Origin: Comamonas testosteroni
GTDB taxonomy: Bacteria > Pseudomonadota > Gammaproteobacteria > Burkholderiales > Burkholderiaceae_C
Assembly: GCF_000761245.1 (NCBI RefSeq)
Contig: NZ_AWOR01000078.1
Location: 186,001 to 250,000 of the forward strand
Direction of reading: 5' to 3'
DNA: 64,000 nt
The translations under genes and the position numbers were made by a program. Within the stretch, counting starts at the first letter, position 1, and each line of letters begins with the position of its first letter. A model generated the notes under the pieces. The model was not told where the DNA came from and ran no database searches. It worked only from the letters and a program-made list of their open reading frames with translations. Below are positions 40,907-52,212 of the stretch, piece by piece.

Positions 40907-42334
40907 ATGCTTCCCCGCCACAACGACCCGATTGCCGCCATCGCCACCGCTCCGGGGCGTGGTGCCGTGGGCATTGTTCGGGTCTCCGGCAAAGGCATTG
41001 CTGCACTGGTCCGGACGCTTTGCGGCAAGGCGCTGAAACCGCGCGAAGCGACTTATCTGCCCTTCAGGGACGCGCACGGTGCGCCCATTGACCATGGCCT
41101 GGCCATCTACTTTCCCGGCCCGCACAGCTACACGGGCGAGGATGTGCTGGAGCTGCAGGCCCACGGCGGCCCCGTGGTGCTACAGCTGCTGCTGGCGCGC
41201 TGCCTGGAAGCAGCACAGAGCGCCAATGAAGATGGCAAGCCGGTGCTGACTGGGCTGCGCCTGGCCCAGCCCGGCGAGTTCACCGAGCGCGCCTTTCTCA
41301 ACGACAAGATCGACCTGGCCCAGGCCGAGGCGATTGCCGACCTCATCGATGCCAGCACCGAAGCGGCCGCGCGCAGTGCCAGCCGTTCACTGTCCGGCGC
41401 GTTCTCGCAGGAAATCCATGTGCTGCGCGATGCCCTGGTGCATCTGCGCATGCTGGTGGAAGCCACGCTGGACTTCCCCGAGGAGGAAATCGACTTTCTG
41501 CAGAAGGCCGATGCCTTTGGTCAACTCGAGCGCCTGCGCGCCCAGGTCACTGCCGTGCTGGCACGCGCCCACCAGGGCGCGCTGCTGCGCGAAGGCATCA
41601 AGGTGGTGATTGCCGGCCAGCCCAATGCGGGCAAAAGCTCGCTGCTCAATGCGCTGGCAGGGGCCGAGCTGGCCATCGTCACCCCGATTGCCGGAACCAC
41701 GCGCGACAAGGTGCAGCAGACGATTCAGATCGAGGGCGTGCCCCTGCATGTGATCGACACCGCTGGCCTGCGTGACAGCGATGACGAAGTGGAGCGCATC
41801 GGCATTGCACGCGCCTGGGACGAGATTGCAGCAGCCGATGCCGTGCTCTTCCTGCACGATCTGACCCGCGTGGAACAGGCTGACTATGCTGCCGACGATG
41901 CCGATATCGCCCGCACCCTGCAGGACAGGTTGCCCGCGCAGGTGCCGGTCATCCATGTCTGGAACAAGACCGATATGGCGGCCGCCGACGTGCAGGCCCG
42001 TCACACCGCCCAGCTCAATGCCGAGCAGATCGCCCTGTCTGCCCGTACCGGTGACGGCCTGGATGCGCTGCGCAAGCGGCTGCTGGAAGTGGCGGGCTGG
42101 CAATCCGCCCCTGAAGGCCTGTACCTGGCCCGCGCCCGCCATGTGGAGGCCCTGCAGGCCGTGGATGCCCATCTGGAGATGGCCGACGCGCAGCTGGCGG
42201 CGCAATCCGCCCATCTGGATCTGCTGGCCGAGGAGCTGCGCCTGGCCCAGCTGTCGCTGAACTCGATTACTGGCGAATTCAGCTCAGACGACCTGCTGGG
42301 GGTGATCTTCTCCAGCTTTTGCATCGGCAAGTAA
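40907..42334 (+). CDS. mnmE: tRNA modification GTPase MnmE
   Basis: With MnmG, MnmE builds the 5-substituent of wobble uridine in several tRNAs. The 475-residue protein has the N-terminal folate-binding domain ([20 protein letters not shown]), the G domain ([12 protein letters not shown], the [13 protein letters not shown] switch, NKTD), and the canonical C-terminal SFCIGK with the catalytic cysteine. The ATG at 40907 is the family start. In many Proteobacteria mnmE follows yidC on the same strand; here it is inverted and convergent to it. Confidence 0.97.
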   Translation: MLPRHNDPIAAIATAPGRGAVGIVRVSGKGIAALVRTLCGKALKPREATYLPFRDAHGAPIDHGLAIYFPGPHSYTGEDVLELQAHGGPVVLQLLLARCLEAAQSANEDGKPVLTGLRLAQPGEFTERAFLNDKIDLAQAEAIADLIDASTEAAARSASRSLSGAFSQEIHVLRDALVHLRMLVEATLDFPEEEIDFLQKADAFGQLERLRAQVTAVLARAHQGALLREGIKVVIAGQPNAGKSSLLNALAGAELAIVTPIAGTTRDKVQQTIQIEGVPLHVIDTAGLRDSDDEVERIGIARAWDEIAAADAVLFLHDLTRVEQADYAADDADIARTLQDRLPAQVPVIHVWNKTDMAAADVQARHTAQLNAEQIALSARTGDGLDALRKRLLEVAGWQSAPEGLYLARARHVEALQAVDAHLEMADAQLAAQSAHLDLLAEELRLAQLSLNSITGEFSSDDLLGVIFSSFCIGK

Positions 42335-42378
42335 GGCCGCAGGCAGGCCCGCCGCCTTGTTCGAGCGGGCATAAAAAA

Positions 42379-42404
42379 ACGCCACCTTTTCAGGTGGCGT
42401 TCTT
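42379..42404. terminator. terminator between the convergent mnmE and yidC
   Basis: AACGCCACCT / AGGTGGCGTT stem with a 4-nt loop, preceded by seven A and followed by TTCTTG. It works best in the yidC direction. Confidence 0.8.
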
Positions 42405-42423
42405 GTTGGCGCTGGCGCCGTGC

Positions 42424-44136
42424 TTACTTGCCTTCGGCAGCCTTGCCGAACTTGGGCAGGTTGAACTGAGGCGGCACGCCCATGCGCTTGTTGATGATCC
42501 ACTGCTGAGCGATCGACAGAATGTTGTTCGTCAGCCAGTACAGCACCAGACCCGAGGGGAAGAAGAAGAACATCACGCTGAACATCAGCGGCATGATCCA
42601 CATCATCTTGGCCTGCATGGGGTCAGGAGGAGCGGGGTTCAGGGCGGTCTGCAGCAGCGAGGACAGAGTCATCAGCAGCGGCAGGATAAAGAAGGGATCC
42701 GGCACCGAAAGGTCGTGAATCCAGCCAATCCAGGGCGCGTTGCGAATTTCCACGCTGGACTGCAGCACCCAGTACAGAGCCATGAAGACAGGGATCTGAA
42801 TGACGATGGGCAGACAGCCGCCCATGGGGTTGACCTTCTCCTCGCGGTAGATGCGCATCATCTCCTGCTGCATCTGCTGGGGCTTGTCCTTCAGACGCTC
42901 GCGCATTTCCTGAATGCGGGGGTTGATGGCCTTCATCTTGGCCATCGAGGAGTAAGCCTTGGCGTTGAGCCAGTAGAAGGCGATCTTCAGCAGCACCACC
43001 AGGGCCACGATGGACCAGCCCCAGTTGCCGATGAACTTGTGCAGCTCGGACAGCAGCCAGTACAGCGGCTTGGCCAGAATCGTCAGCCAGCCATAGTCCT
43101 TGACCAGTTCCAGACCGGGCGAGAGCTTTTCCAGCATGGGCTCGATCTGAGGACCGGAGAACAGGCGCGAGCTCACGGTCTTGGTCTGACCAGGTTCCAC
43201 TGTGCCCACGGGCGTGATCATGCCCACGGCATAGAGGTTGTCGCCCACCTTGCGCACGAAGTTGTCGCGCTGGATACCGTCGGCCAGCAGCCAGGCGCTG
43301 GCGAAGTAATGCTGCACCATGGCCACAAAGCCATTGGGAGAGGCCTTGTCGACCTCGGCCTTGCCGCTTTCGATGTCCTTGAACTCGACCTTGTGGTACT
43401 TCTTGGCTTCGGTATAGACGGCCGGGCCGGTGAAGGTGGAATAGAAGCTGGACTCATGCTCGGGCTTGTTGCCGTCGCGCACCAGTTGCATGTACAGCTG
43501 GGGGTTCACGGCGGTCGAGCCGGTGTTGACCACATCGTGCTGCACATCGACGGCATAGGAGCCGCGCTTGAGCGTGAAGGTCTTGATCAGCTTCACGCCA
43601 CCCTGGTCGGCAGACTCGAAGCGCACTTGCACGCTGTCCTGACCGTCCTTGAGCTCGCGCTCGCCGGGCATCACGGTCATGGGAGTCTTGTGCGTGGGGA
43701 AGTTGCCGCCGATCAGGCCGGTCTGACCCAGATACACACGCTTGGCGTTTTCCTCGAACACCTGCATGAGCTTCTTGTCATCCGTGGTGTCGGAGTACTT
43801 GAGCAGCTCGGAAGCTTTTAGCGTGCCGCCTTCGCTGTCGAAGGTCAGGCGCATCACATCGCTGCCCACGATCACGTCCTGACGGGGCGTCACGGCTGCT
43901 GCAGGCTGAGCCGCGGCATTGGCAGCACCGGGCACATCGCCGGCAGAAGCTGCTGCTGCGGGCTGGGGCACGCTGACGTCAGCAGGCTTGACATCAGCCG
44001 CAGCAGGCGCGCTGACCGTCTGCGGCGATGGGAAGAAGGTGGGCTTTTTGCCGTTATGGATTTGCCACTTGTCCCAGAGCAAAACCATGGAAAAGCCAAA
44101 TATCACCCACAGTATGGTGCGGCGAATATCGTTCAT
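42424..44136 (-). CDS. yidC: membrane protein insertase YidC
   Basis: YidC inserts inner-membrane proteins with or without SecYEG. The 570-residue protein starts with a TM (ILWVIFGFSMVLLWDKWQ), then a large periplasmic P1 domain (about 55-340), and the five-TM core with IAFYWLNAKAYSSMAKMKAI, GCLPIVIQIPVFMALYWVLQ and LVLYWLTNNILSIAQQWIIN. It overlaps the upstream yidD by 4 bp and belongs to the rpmH-rnpA-yidD-yidC set. Confidence 0.97.
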   Translation of the reverse strand: MNDIRRTILWVIFGFSMVLLWDKWQIHNGKKPTFFPSPQTVSAPAAADVKPADVSVPQPAAAASAGDVPGAANAAAQPAAAVTPRQDVIVGSDVMRLTFDSEGGTLKASELLKYSDTTDDKKLMQVFEENAKRVYLGQTGLIGGNFPTHKTPMTVMPGERELKDGQDSVQVRFESADQGGVKLIKTFTLKRGSYAVDVQHDVVNTGSTAVNPQLYMQLVRDGNKPEHESSFYSTFTGPAVYTEAKKYHKVEFKDIESGKAEVDKASPNGFVAMVQHYFASAWLLADGIQRDNFVRKVGDNLYAVGMITPVGTVEPGQTKTVSSRLFSGPQIEPMLEKLSPGLELVKDYGWLTILAKPLYWLLSELHKFIGNWGWSIVALVVLLKIAFYWLNAKAYSSMAKMKAINPRIQEMRERLKDKPQQMQQEMMRIYREEKVNPMGGCLPIVIQIPVFMALYWVLQSSVEIRNAPWIGWIHDLSVPDPFFILPLLMTLSSLLQTALNPAPPDPMQAKMMWIMPLMFSVMFFFFPSGLVLYWLTNNILSIAQQWIINKRMGVPPQFNLPKFGKAAEGK

Positions 44137-44432
44137 GAAGACTTCTTAGGTGAGGAAGGTTGGGTGGTCGCGGAAGAGTCCGAGGCATCGTCCAGAAAGG
44201 AAAACAGCCTGGGCTTTTGCTGTGGCACGGGATCATGCCCTCCGTCACACCACGGATGACAACGCGCCAGCCGGCGCACCGTCAGATAAGAGCCTACCGC
44301 AGCGCCGTGTTGCTCCAGCGCTTGAAGGGAATAGGCCGAGCAGGTCGGCTCGAAGCGACAGGCCGAGCCCAGCCAGGGACTGAGCAGCAGCCTGTAGCCA
44401 CGCACTACAGCCATGAGCAGTCGCTGCATCAT
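44133..44432 (-). CDS. yidD: membrane protein insertion efficiency factor YidD
   Basis: This 99-residue protein has the conserved core GYRLLLSPWLGSACRFEPTC, SAYSLQALEQHG and CHPWCDGGHDPVP. YidD assists Sec/YidC insertion at the inner membrane face. It overlaps rnpA by 4 bp and yidC by 4 bp, implying translational coupling. The C-terminal tail is Ser/Pro-rich and longer than in E. coli. Confidence 0.95.
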   Translation of the reverse strand: MMQRLLMAVVRGYRLLLSPWLGSACRFEPTCSAYSLQALEQHGAAVGSYLTVRRLARCHPWCDGGHDPVPQQKPRLFSFLDDASDSSATTQPSSPKKSS

Positions 44433-44986
44433 GGCTGGTTCTCCGGCTGATTAGCTATTGAATCAGTAGCTTCTTGCGTTTTACCATCAATGGCTTGGGG
44501 TGAAATTTTCTTCAATTCCACCTCCGCCTCAGCGGCCTGACGGGCCTGCGTCAGGCGGCGCGCCCCGGTCGCAAAAAGCTGTTGCAGTTCCTTGCGGACT
44601 GCTGCCTTGAGCTGATCAGAAGTTGCACTGACGAATTGCTTACGGTCAAACCCCGAGCGCAGGCGCACCACATAGGAAGCACACAGCAGGGCGTCTTCGT
44701 AATCCGAGGACACCGCATAGATCTGGCGCTTGATGGTGTGGCGCGTGACTGAGCGGCGTGCCCAGCGCTTGGGCACCATGGCACCCAGCCAGGCCTGCTT
44801 GCGCACGGCACCAATGCCAAACAGGGCCTGCGGATCGTTCGATCCGGGCCCTGTCCTGGGGTTGGCAACCATGTCGGGAACCTCTGCCACCAGCTCCATG
44901 CGATGCAGGGCGAAGTGCGGGGTACGGGCAATCGTGCCCGCGGACATGGTGGCCTGGAATTGCGGACGCGTTTTCAGCCTTTGCAT
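44429..44986 (-). CDS. rnpA: ribonuclease P protein component
   Basis: RnpA assists the RNase P RNA in trimming tRNA 5' leaders. The 185-residue protein keeps the RNR-like helix in degenerate form (MVPKRWARRSVTRHTIKRQI). An insert between the first strand and the core and a tail of about 40 residues make it much longer than the usual 115-130. The tail (ISPQAIDGKTQEATDSIANQ) is encoded by a copy of the GATAGCT intergenic repeat (about 44449-44500). It overlaps yidD. Confidence 0.9.
   Translation of the reverse strand: MQRLKTRPQFQATMSAGTIARTPHFALHRMELVAEVPDMVANPRTGPGSNDPQALFGIGAVRKQAWLGAMVPKRWARRSVTRHTIKRQIYAVSSDYEDALLCASYVVRLRSGFDRKQFVSATSDQLKAAVRKELQQLFATGARRLTQARQAAEAEVELKKISPQAIDGKTQEATDSIANQPENQP
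44449..44500. repeat. GATAGCT repeat copy inside the 3' end of rnpA
   Basis: On the plus strand GAATCAGTAGCTTCTTGCG, then ATCAATGGCTT and GTGAAATTTT align with the repeat at 6284 and with the form I recall from related genomes. It encodes the last part of RnpA. Confidence 0.5.
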
Positions 44987-45050
44987 AAGAGAGCCTCCGT
45001 TCAGAGGCCTTCAGCGCAGCGAATGAGCAGACCGCTAGCCAACGCCGGCC

Positions 45051-45185
45051 TTAGACGGCCAGACGCTTGCGGCCCTTGGCGCGACGTGCGTTGATCACGG
45101 CACGGCCACCCTTGGTCTTCATGCGGACCAGGAAACCGTGGGTACGGGCGCGGCGGATCTTGGAAGGTTGGTAAGTACGTTTCAT
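45051..45185 (-). CDS. rpmH: 50S ribosomal protein L34
   Basis: This 44-residue protein reads [20 protein letters not shown] and ends with [11 protein letters not shown], the complete L34 sequence. It is the first gene of the leftward set with rnpA, yidD and yidC and is divergent from dnaA, the ancestral bacterial origin layout. Confidence 0.97.
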   Translation of the reverse strand: MKRTYQPSKIRRARTHGFLVRMKTKGGRAVINARRAKGRKRLAV

Positions 45186-45605
45186 GTTGGTTCCTTGAGA
45201 AGGTTCAGTATTTGCGTCGGCAAGGCGCCATGTTCGCGCCCGACCATTCCGGTTTTGCGCCGCACACTGTCACCGCCAAACCCGATATTTTTTCACATGC
45301 CGTGCATGTCATCGGGCCAGAAGGCAACAAACGGAACAAAGCACCCGCCACAGCTCCTAAAGCAACTGGGCGCGCGCGCACAAAAAAGGCGCCCGGCTCA
45401 TATCACCCTGAACACATTCAGGGAAACCGGGGATTATCACAGCGTTGTGCCTTTGATGCAATGACCCTTGAATTTGCTAAGGACTCACGGGGTATCCCGT
45501 CAAGCACCTGCGTGGCCCAGAGATTCTTTACAAACAGCAGCCTGCCAATCTATTAGGATGTGCAGCCTATAACGCACCGGAGTCGGGGACAGCCTTCTGA
45601 TATTT

Positions 45606-45614
45606 TGTGGATAA
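45606..45614 (-). promoter_or_regulatory. DnaA box, perfect
   Basis: TGTGGATAA on the plus strand is the exact complement of consensus TTATCCACA; it lies 66 bp before the dnaA start. Confidence 0.75.
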
Positions 45615-45655
45615 CTTCCGCAAAAGCTACAATACCAACCCCGCAACTGTTCCTC

Positions 45656-45664
45656 CTATCCACA
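45656..45664 (+). promoter_or_regulatory. DnaA box, one mismatch
   Basis: CTATCCACA differs from TTATCCACA only at position 1. It lies 16 bp before the dnaA ATG and could mediate autoregulation. Confidence 0.6.
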
Positions 45665-45679
45665 ATTAGACTTTTGACA

Positions 45680-47086
45680 ATGACAGAGGAACCAACCAAT
45701 GATGCAGGCCAGGCCCTGTGGCAGGTCTGCGTTGAGCAACTGGGTCAGGAGCTGCCAGAGCAGCAATTCAACACCTGGATCAAGCCGCTGACGGCACTCG
45801 TTGCAGAAGATTTTTCCAAGGTCACCGTCTATGTGGCCAACCGCTTCAAGCTGGACTGGATCCGTGCCCAGTATGCGGGCCGCATCTCGGCCATGCTGGA
45901 GTCGCTCTACGGCCAGCCCGTCACTCTTGAGTTAGCACTCGCTCAGCGCGAAAGCGTTGTGCGTACTTATGTGCGACCTCCGTCGTCGACACAACAGGCT
46001 ACGCCGCAGACGCACAATGTCGCTGTGCCCACCGTCACCAGCGAAGAGGCCAGCGCACCGGTTTTCCGCACCCGGTTGAACCCGGCCCTCACCTTCGAGA
46101 CGCTGGTCGAAGGTACGGCCAACCGTATGGCGCGCTCGGCCGCCATGCATGTGGCAGGCTCGCCCGGTCACCTCTACAACCCGCTGTTCATCTACGGCGG
46201 TGTCGGCCTCGGTAAGACCCACCTGGTGCATGCTGTGGGTAACCAGCTGCTCAAGGACAAGCCCGACGCCAAGATTCTCTACATCCACGCGGAGCAATTC
46301 GTCTCGGATGTGGTCAAGGCCTACCAGCGCCGCACCTTCGACGAGTTCAAGGAACGCTACCACTCGCTCGACCTGCTGCTGATCGACGATGTGCAGTTCT
46401 TCGCCAACAAGGACCGTACGCAGGAAGAGTTCTTCAATGCCTTCGAGGCCCTGCTGGCCAAGAAGAGCCATATCGTGATGACGTCCGACACCTATCCCAA
46501 GGGTCTGGCCAATATCCACGAGCGCCTGGTCTCGCGTTTCGACTCGGGCCTGACGGTGGCCATCGAGCCGCCCGAGCTGGAAATGCGCGTGGCGATTCTG
46601 ATCAACAAGGCCCGCGCCGAGAACGCCGACATGCCCGAGGAAGTTGCCTTCTTCGTGGCCAAGAACGTGCGCTCCAACGTGCGTGAGCTCGAAGGCGCGC
46701 TGCGCAAGATCCTGGCCTATTCGCGCTTCAACCAGAAGGAAGTGTCGATTCAGCTGGCCCGCGAGGCGCTGCGCGATCTGCTCAGTATTCAGAACCGCCA
46801 GATTTCTGTGGAAAACATCCAGAAGACGGTGGCTGACTACTACAAGATCAAGGTGGCCGACATGTACAGCAAGAAGCGCCCGGCCAGCATTGCCCGGCCG
46901 CGCCAGATTGCCATGTACCTGGCCAAGGAGCTGACGCAAAAAAGCCTGCCCGAGATCGGCGAGCTGTTTGGCGGCCGCGACCACACCACGGTGCTGCACG
47001 CCGTACGCAAGATCGCGGGCGAGCGCCAGACCAACACCGAGTTGAACCAGCAGCTGCATGTGCTGGAACAAACGCTCAAGGGTTGA
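45680..47086 (+). CDS. dnaA: chromosomal replication initiator DnaA
   Basis: The ATG at 45680 gives [20 protein letters not shown]; the frame to 45560 crosses the DnaA boxes and is rejected. The 468-residue protein has domain I (to about 90), a short variable domain II, the AAA+ domain with [15 protein letters not shown] and [12 protein letters not shown], and the C-terminal DNA-binding domain ending with [16 protein letters not shown] (the DnaA signature). dnaN follows after 130 bp. Confidence 0.98.
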   Translation: MTEEPTNDAGQALWQVCVEQLGQELPEQQFNTWIKPLTALVAEDFSKVTVYVANRFKLDWIRAQYAGRISAMLESLYGQPVTLELALAQRESVVRTYVRPPSSTQQATPQTHNVAVPTVTSEEASAPVFRTRLNPALTFETLVEGTANRMARSAAMHVAGSPGHLYNPLFIYGGVGLGKTHLVHAVGNQLLKDKPDAKILYIHAEQFVSDVVKAYQRRTFDEFKERYHSLDLLLIDDVQFFANKDRTQEEFFNAFEALLAKKSHIVMTSDTYPKGLANIHERLVSRFDSGLTVAIEPPELEMRVAILINKARAENADMPEEVAFFVAKNVRSNVRELEGALRKILAYSRFNQKEVSIQLAREALRDLLSIQNRQISVENIQKTVADYYKIKVADMYSKKRPASIARPRQIAMYLAKELTQKSLPEIGELFGGRDHTTVLHAVRKIAGERQTNTELNQQLHVLEQTLKG

Positions 47087-47217
47087 TGAAAACTCCCCCA
47101 TGAATGTCACTCACACAGGGCAAAATGGGGAATTCACGCGGCATGAGGGAGCGTCCGCCCTGCCCTGCGGATGCCGCCGCGTCAAAACAAATGCGCACTT
47201 AAATCACTGAGGTTGAC

Positions 47218-48339
47218 ATGATCGTCCTGAAAGCCACACAAGACAAAGTTCTCGCGGTCCTGCAATCGGTGGCCGGCATTGTCGAGCGCCGCCACACGCT
47301 GCCCATTCTGGCCAATGTGCTGATCAAGAAGACCGGCAATGCACTGCAGCTGACAACCAGCGACCTGGAAATCCAGATCCGCACCACGGCCGAGCTGGGC
47401 GGCGACGCCGGCGACTTCACCACCACCATCGGTGCCCGCAAGCTGATCGACATCCTGAAGACCATGCCCGGCGACCAGACCGTGAGCCTGGAGACGCAGC
47501 AGTCCAAGATGATTCTGAAAGGCGGCAAGAGCCGCTTCACGCTGCAGACCCTGCCCGCCGAAGACTTCCCGCTGGTGCAGGAATCGGCCGCCTTCGGCCC
47601 CGCTTTCAGCGTGCCGCAGAAGGTGCTCAAGGACCTGCTGGGCCAGGTCTCCTTTGCCATGGCCGTGCAGGACATCCGCTACTACCTCAACGGCATTCTG
47701 TTCGTCGCCGAAGGCAACACCCTGAGCCTGGTGGCCACCGACGGCCACCGCCTGGCCTGGGCCAGCGCCACGCTGGATGTGGAAGTGCCCATCAAGCAGG
47801 AAGTGATTCTGCCGCGCAAGACCGTGCTGGAGCTGCAGCGCCTGCTGTCGGACGCCAGCGGCGAGAACCAGCCCGTCATCGAGATGCAGTTCGCCAACAA
47901 CCAGGCCAAGTTCACCTTTGGCGGCATGGAGTTCGTGACCAAGCTGGTCGAGGGCAAGTTCCCCGACTACAACCGCGTCATCCCGCGCAACCACACCAAC
48001 AGCGTGACCCTGGGCCGCGCCCCGCTGCTGGCATCGCTGCAGCGCACGGCCATCATGACCAGCGACAAGTTCAAGGGCGTGCGCCTGTCGGTCGAGCCCG
48101 GCACGCTGCGCGTGGCGTCCAACAACGCCGAGCAGGAAGAGGCCATGGACGAGCTCGACATCGACTACGGTGGCGACACCATCGAGATCGGCTTCAACGT
48201 GACCTACCTGATCGATGTGCTCACCAACATGAGCCAGGACATGGTCAAGATCGATCTGCAGGACGGCAACAGCTCGGCGCTGGTCACCATCCCCGAGAAC
48301 GAAAGCTTCAAGTACGTCGTGATGCCCATGCGCATCTGA
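47218..48339 (+). CDS. dnaN: DNA polymerase III beta subunit (sliding clamp)
   Basis: This 373-residue protein starts MIVLKATQDKVLAVLQSVAG and contains RHTLPILANVLIK and the C-terminal YVVMPMRI, the hydrophobic-cleft end of beta clamps. Three similar clamp domains of about 120 residues are expected. It follows dnaA and precedes gyrB, as in most bacterial origins. Confidence 0.98.
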   Translation: MIVLKATQDKVLAVLQSVAGIVERRHTLPILANVLIKKTGNALQLTTSDLEIQIRTTAELGGDAGDFTTTIGARKLIDILKTMPGDQTVSLETQQSKMILKGGKSRFTLQTLPAEDFPLVQESAAFGPAFSVPQKVLKDLLGQVSFAMAVQDIRYYLNGILFVAEGNTLSLVATDGHRLAWASATLDVEVPIKQEVILPRKTVLELQRLLSDASGENQPVIEMQFANNQAKFTFGGMEFVTKLVEGKFPDYNRVIPRNHTNSVTLGRAPLLASLQRTAIMTSDKFKGVRLSVEPGTLRVASNNAEQEEAMDELDIDYGGDTIEIGFNVTYLIDVLTNMSQDMVKIDLQDGNSSALVTIPENESFKYVVMPMRI

Positions 48340-48472
48340 GTGGACCGAACGCAGCCAGCCATTTCATTGCCTGAAATAACAGGAGCAGCTACCGCTCGTC
48401 CTGTAATGATTTCAGGCAAGTATTCATTTGAAAGTTATGCAGATCAGGCGCCAACAGCTCCTGATCTTGTAG

Positions 48473-51055
<2,583 letters not shown>

Positions 51056-51159
51056 TTTGTTTGTAGCGAGCCCCATAAGCTGAGATTTTGAGAAGCATCT
51101 ATTGAGACAATTATCAAAATCCTCTTCCTAAGAGTTTTGCTATATCAACCTCTTGTGCG

Positions 51160-51190
51160 AAAAAAGGCTACCAATCGGTAGCCTTTTTTA
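51160..51190 (+). terminator. Rho-independent terminator of gyrB
   Basis: GGCTACC / GGTAGCC stem with a 4-nt loop and flanking A and T runs, about 105 bp after the gyrB stop. Confidence 0.9.
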
Positions 51191-51200
51191 TTGCCCCCTC
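51181..51200. repeat. left boundary repeat of the accessory segment
   Basis: GCCTTTTTTATTGCCCCCTC matches GCCTTTTCTATTGCAGCCTC at 54722-54741 in 17 of 20 positions, same orientation. The two enclose the accessory genes. Confidence 0.45.
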
Positions 51201-51693
51201 ATTGCTGGGACGTGCTTCATGCCCCGTCGATGCCGCTCGTCATGTTGCAATTAATGACTGCTGAGCAGCGATTGCCGCAGCTCATGGTTTCATCCCGACC
51301 TATCGGTCACCGCTCCATAACAGCCATCCGAGCATTGACGCTGGCGACTGCCCAACGACGGGTTGCAGCTGAGTAGCCGACAACAGCCGTCAGTGCCACC
51401 CGAGGGATTGCCAGATGTCCGCTATCGTGGCTCGTGAATAGGCGCTACCGTCCCAAACCAGAAGTTCCAATCCGGGCAAAGCAGTCCGTCAAAAGCAGCA
51501 TCGCGCAAGTTCAGTCCCGCTGGTCAGTGCATGGTGATCGAAATAAATGAGGCAATGTCGCCATGACCGCTTTTGGCGCCTTACGGCTGAGCAGCTACAG
51601 ACGCTTGGCTTAACGATCCACTCGTCCGGGAACCAACATCTAGAGCCATAGCAGGCTCGTGATGCGAGGTATTCCAGCTGCGTTTACGCAAGG

Positions 51694-51722
51694 TTGACGT
51701 CATGCAATTGTTTTACTATGAT
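51694..51722 (+). promoter_or_regulatory. sigma-70 promoter of the accessory MerR gene
   Basis: -35 TTGACG and -10 TATGAT separated by exactly 17 bp, near consensus; the expected start site is about 25 bp before the ATG. Confidence 0.65.
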
Positions 51723-51731
51723 TCAATCTAC

Positions 51732-51745
51732 ACCTAACGTCAGGT
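51732..51745 (+). promoter_or_regulatory. MerR-type operator, first copy
   Basis: ACCT-AACGTC-AGGT dyad, 9 bp before the MerR ATG; the right half-site overlaps the ribosome-binding AGG. The same site recurs before the MFS gene in inverse sense. Confidence 0.65.
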
Positions 51746-51754
51746 TTCTATTTA

Positions 51755-52150
51755 ATGTCTTCTAACTTACTACAAATCGGTGAGCTTGCCCAACGTGCCG
51801 ACGTCAGCCATCGCACCATCCACTACTACGAGCGGATTGGCTTGCTGCGCCCGGCAGAGCGTGAAGGTGTAGGTTATCGGTACTACGACGAGCAAGCCGT
51901 GCAGCGCCTGGAGAAGATCGCCGCTTTGAAAAAGCTGGGCTTGACCTTGGATGAGATCGGCCAAGTCATCGACCTGTACTTCGAGGATGCCAGCGGTATC
52001 AAAGGCAAGGAGCAGGTGCTGAAAATCTTGGAGGCACAACTGATAGCAACGCGCAGCAAACTGGGGGAACTGCAGGACTTTGAGCGTGACCTGGAGAGCA
52101 ATATCAAGCGAATGCAGTCGCTGATTGATGAGGCTCGAAAGCACCGTTAA
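51755..52150 (+). CDS. MerR-family regulator of the accessory operon
   Basis: This 131-residue protein starts with the MerR HTH (LLQIGELAQRADVSHRTIHY, YERIGLLRPAEREGVGYRYY), then LGLTLDEIGQVIDLY and a coiled coil (about 80-128). There is no cysteine-rich metal site and the effector domain is absent, as in SoxR-size or BmrR-less members. A near-consensus promoter and an inverted operator precede it, and the MFS gene starts 62 bp downstream with the same operator. It most likely regulates itself and the pump. Confidence 0.9.
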   Translation: MSSNLLQIGELAQRADVSHRTIHYYERIGLLRPAEREGVGYRYYDEQAVQRLEKIAALKKLGLTLDEIGQVIDLYFEDASGIKGKEQVLKILEAQLIATRSKLGELQDFERDLESNIKRMQSLIDEARKHR

Positions 52151-52191
52151 TGCAGGAGGGAGTTCATCGCTCCTTTTCATCTTAAATCTGC

Positions 52192-52205
52192 ACCTGACGT
52201 AAGGT
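52192..52205 (+). promoter_or_regulatory. MerR-type operator, second copy
   Basis: ACCT-GACGTA-AGGT equals the reverse complement of the first operator except for one base. It sits 7 bp before the MFS ATG; with TTAAAT and TATATT as -35/-10 the spacing is 19 bp, the hallmark of MerR-activated promoters. Confidence 0.65.
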
Positions 52206-52212
52206 TTATATT

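Larger units (their letters stand above)
45186..45679. other. putative chromosomal origin oriC (rpmH-dnaA intergenic)
   Basis: This 494-bp non-coding region has two DnaA boxes near the dnaA side: a perfect TGTGGATAA (45606-45614, reverse of TTATCCACA) and CTATCCACA (45656-45664, one mismatch). It has AT-richer patches such as GATATTTTTTCACATG. The gene order rpmH / dnaA-dnaN-gyrB is the classical origin order. Few boxes are visible by eye, so part of this may be just the dnaA promoter. Confidence 0.6.
51056..51754. other. 699-bp intergenic region; after the gyrB terminator unexplained, apparently foreign sequence
   Basis: Up to 51190 this is the gyrB 3' region. The remaining 560 bp carry no credible gene on either strand (only stop-rich short frames) and no repeat known from the rest of the window. 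Composition is less GC-rich than the flanks. It ends in a near-consensus sigma-70 promoter. It may be decayed mobile DNA. Confidence 0.5.

Noticed and set aside
51200..51690. IS or transposase remnant behind gyrB
   Set aside because: No translated similarity or terminal inverted repeats could be recognised; left as unexplained foreign-looking sequence.
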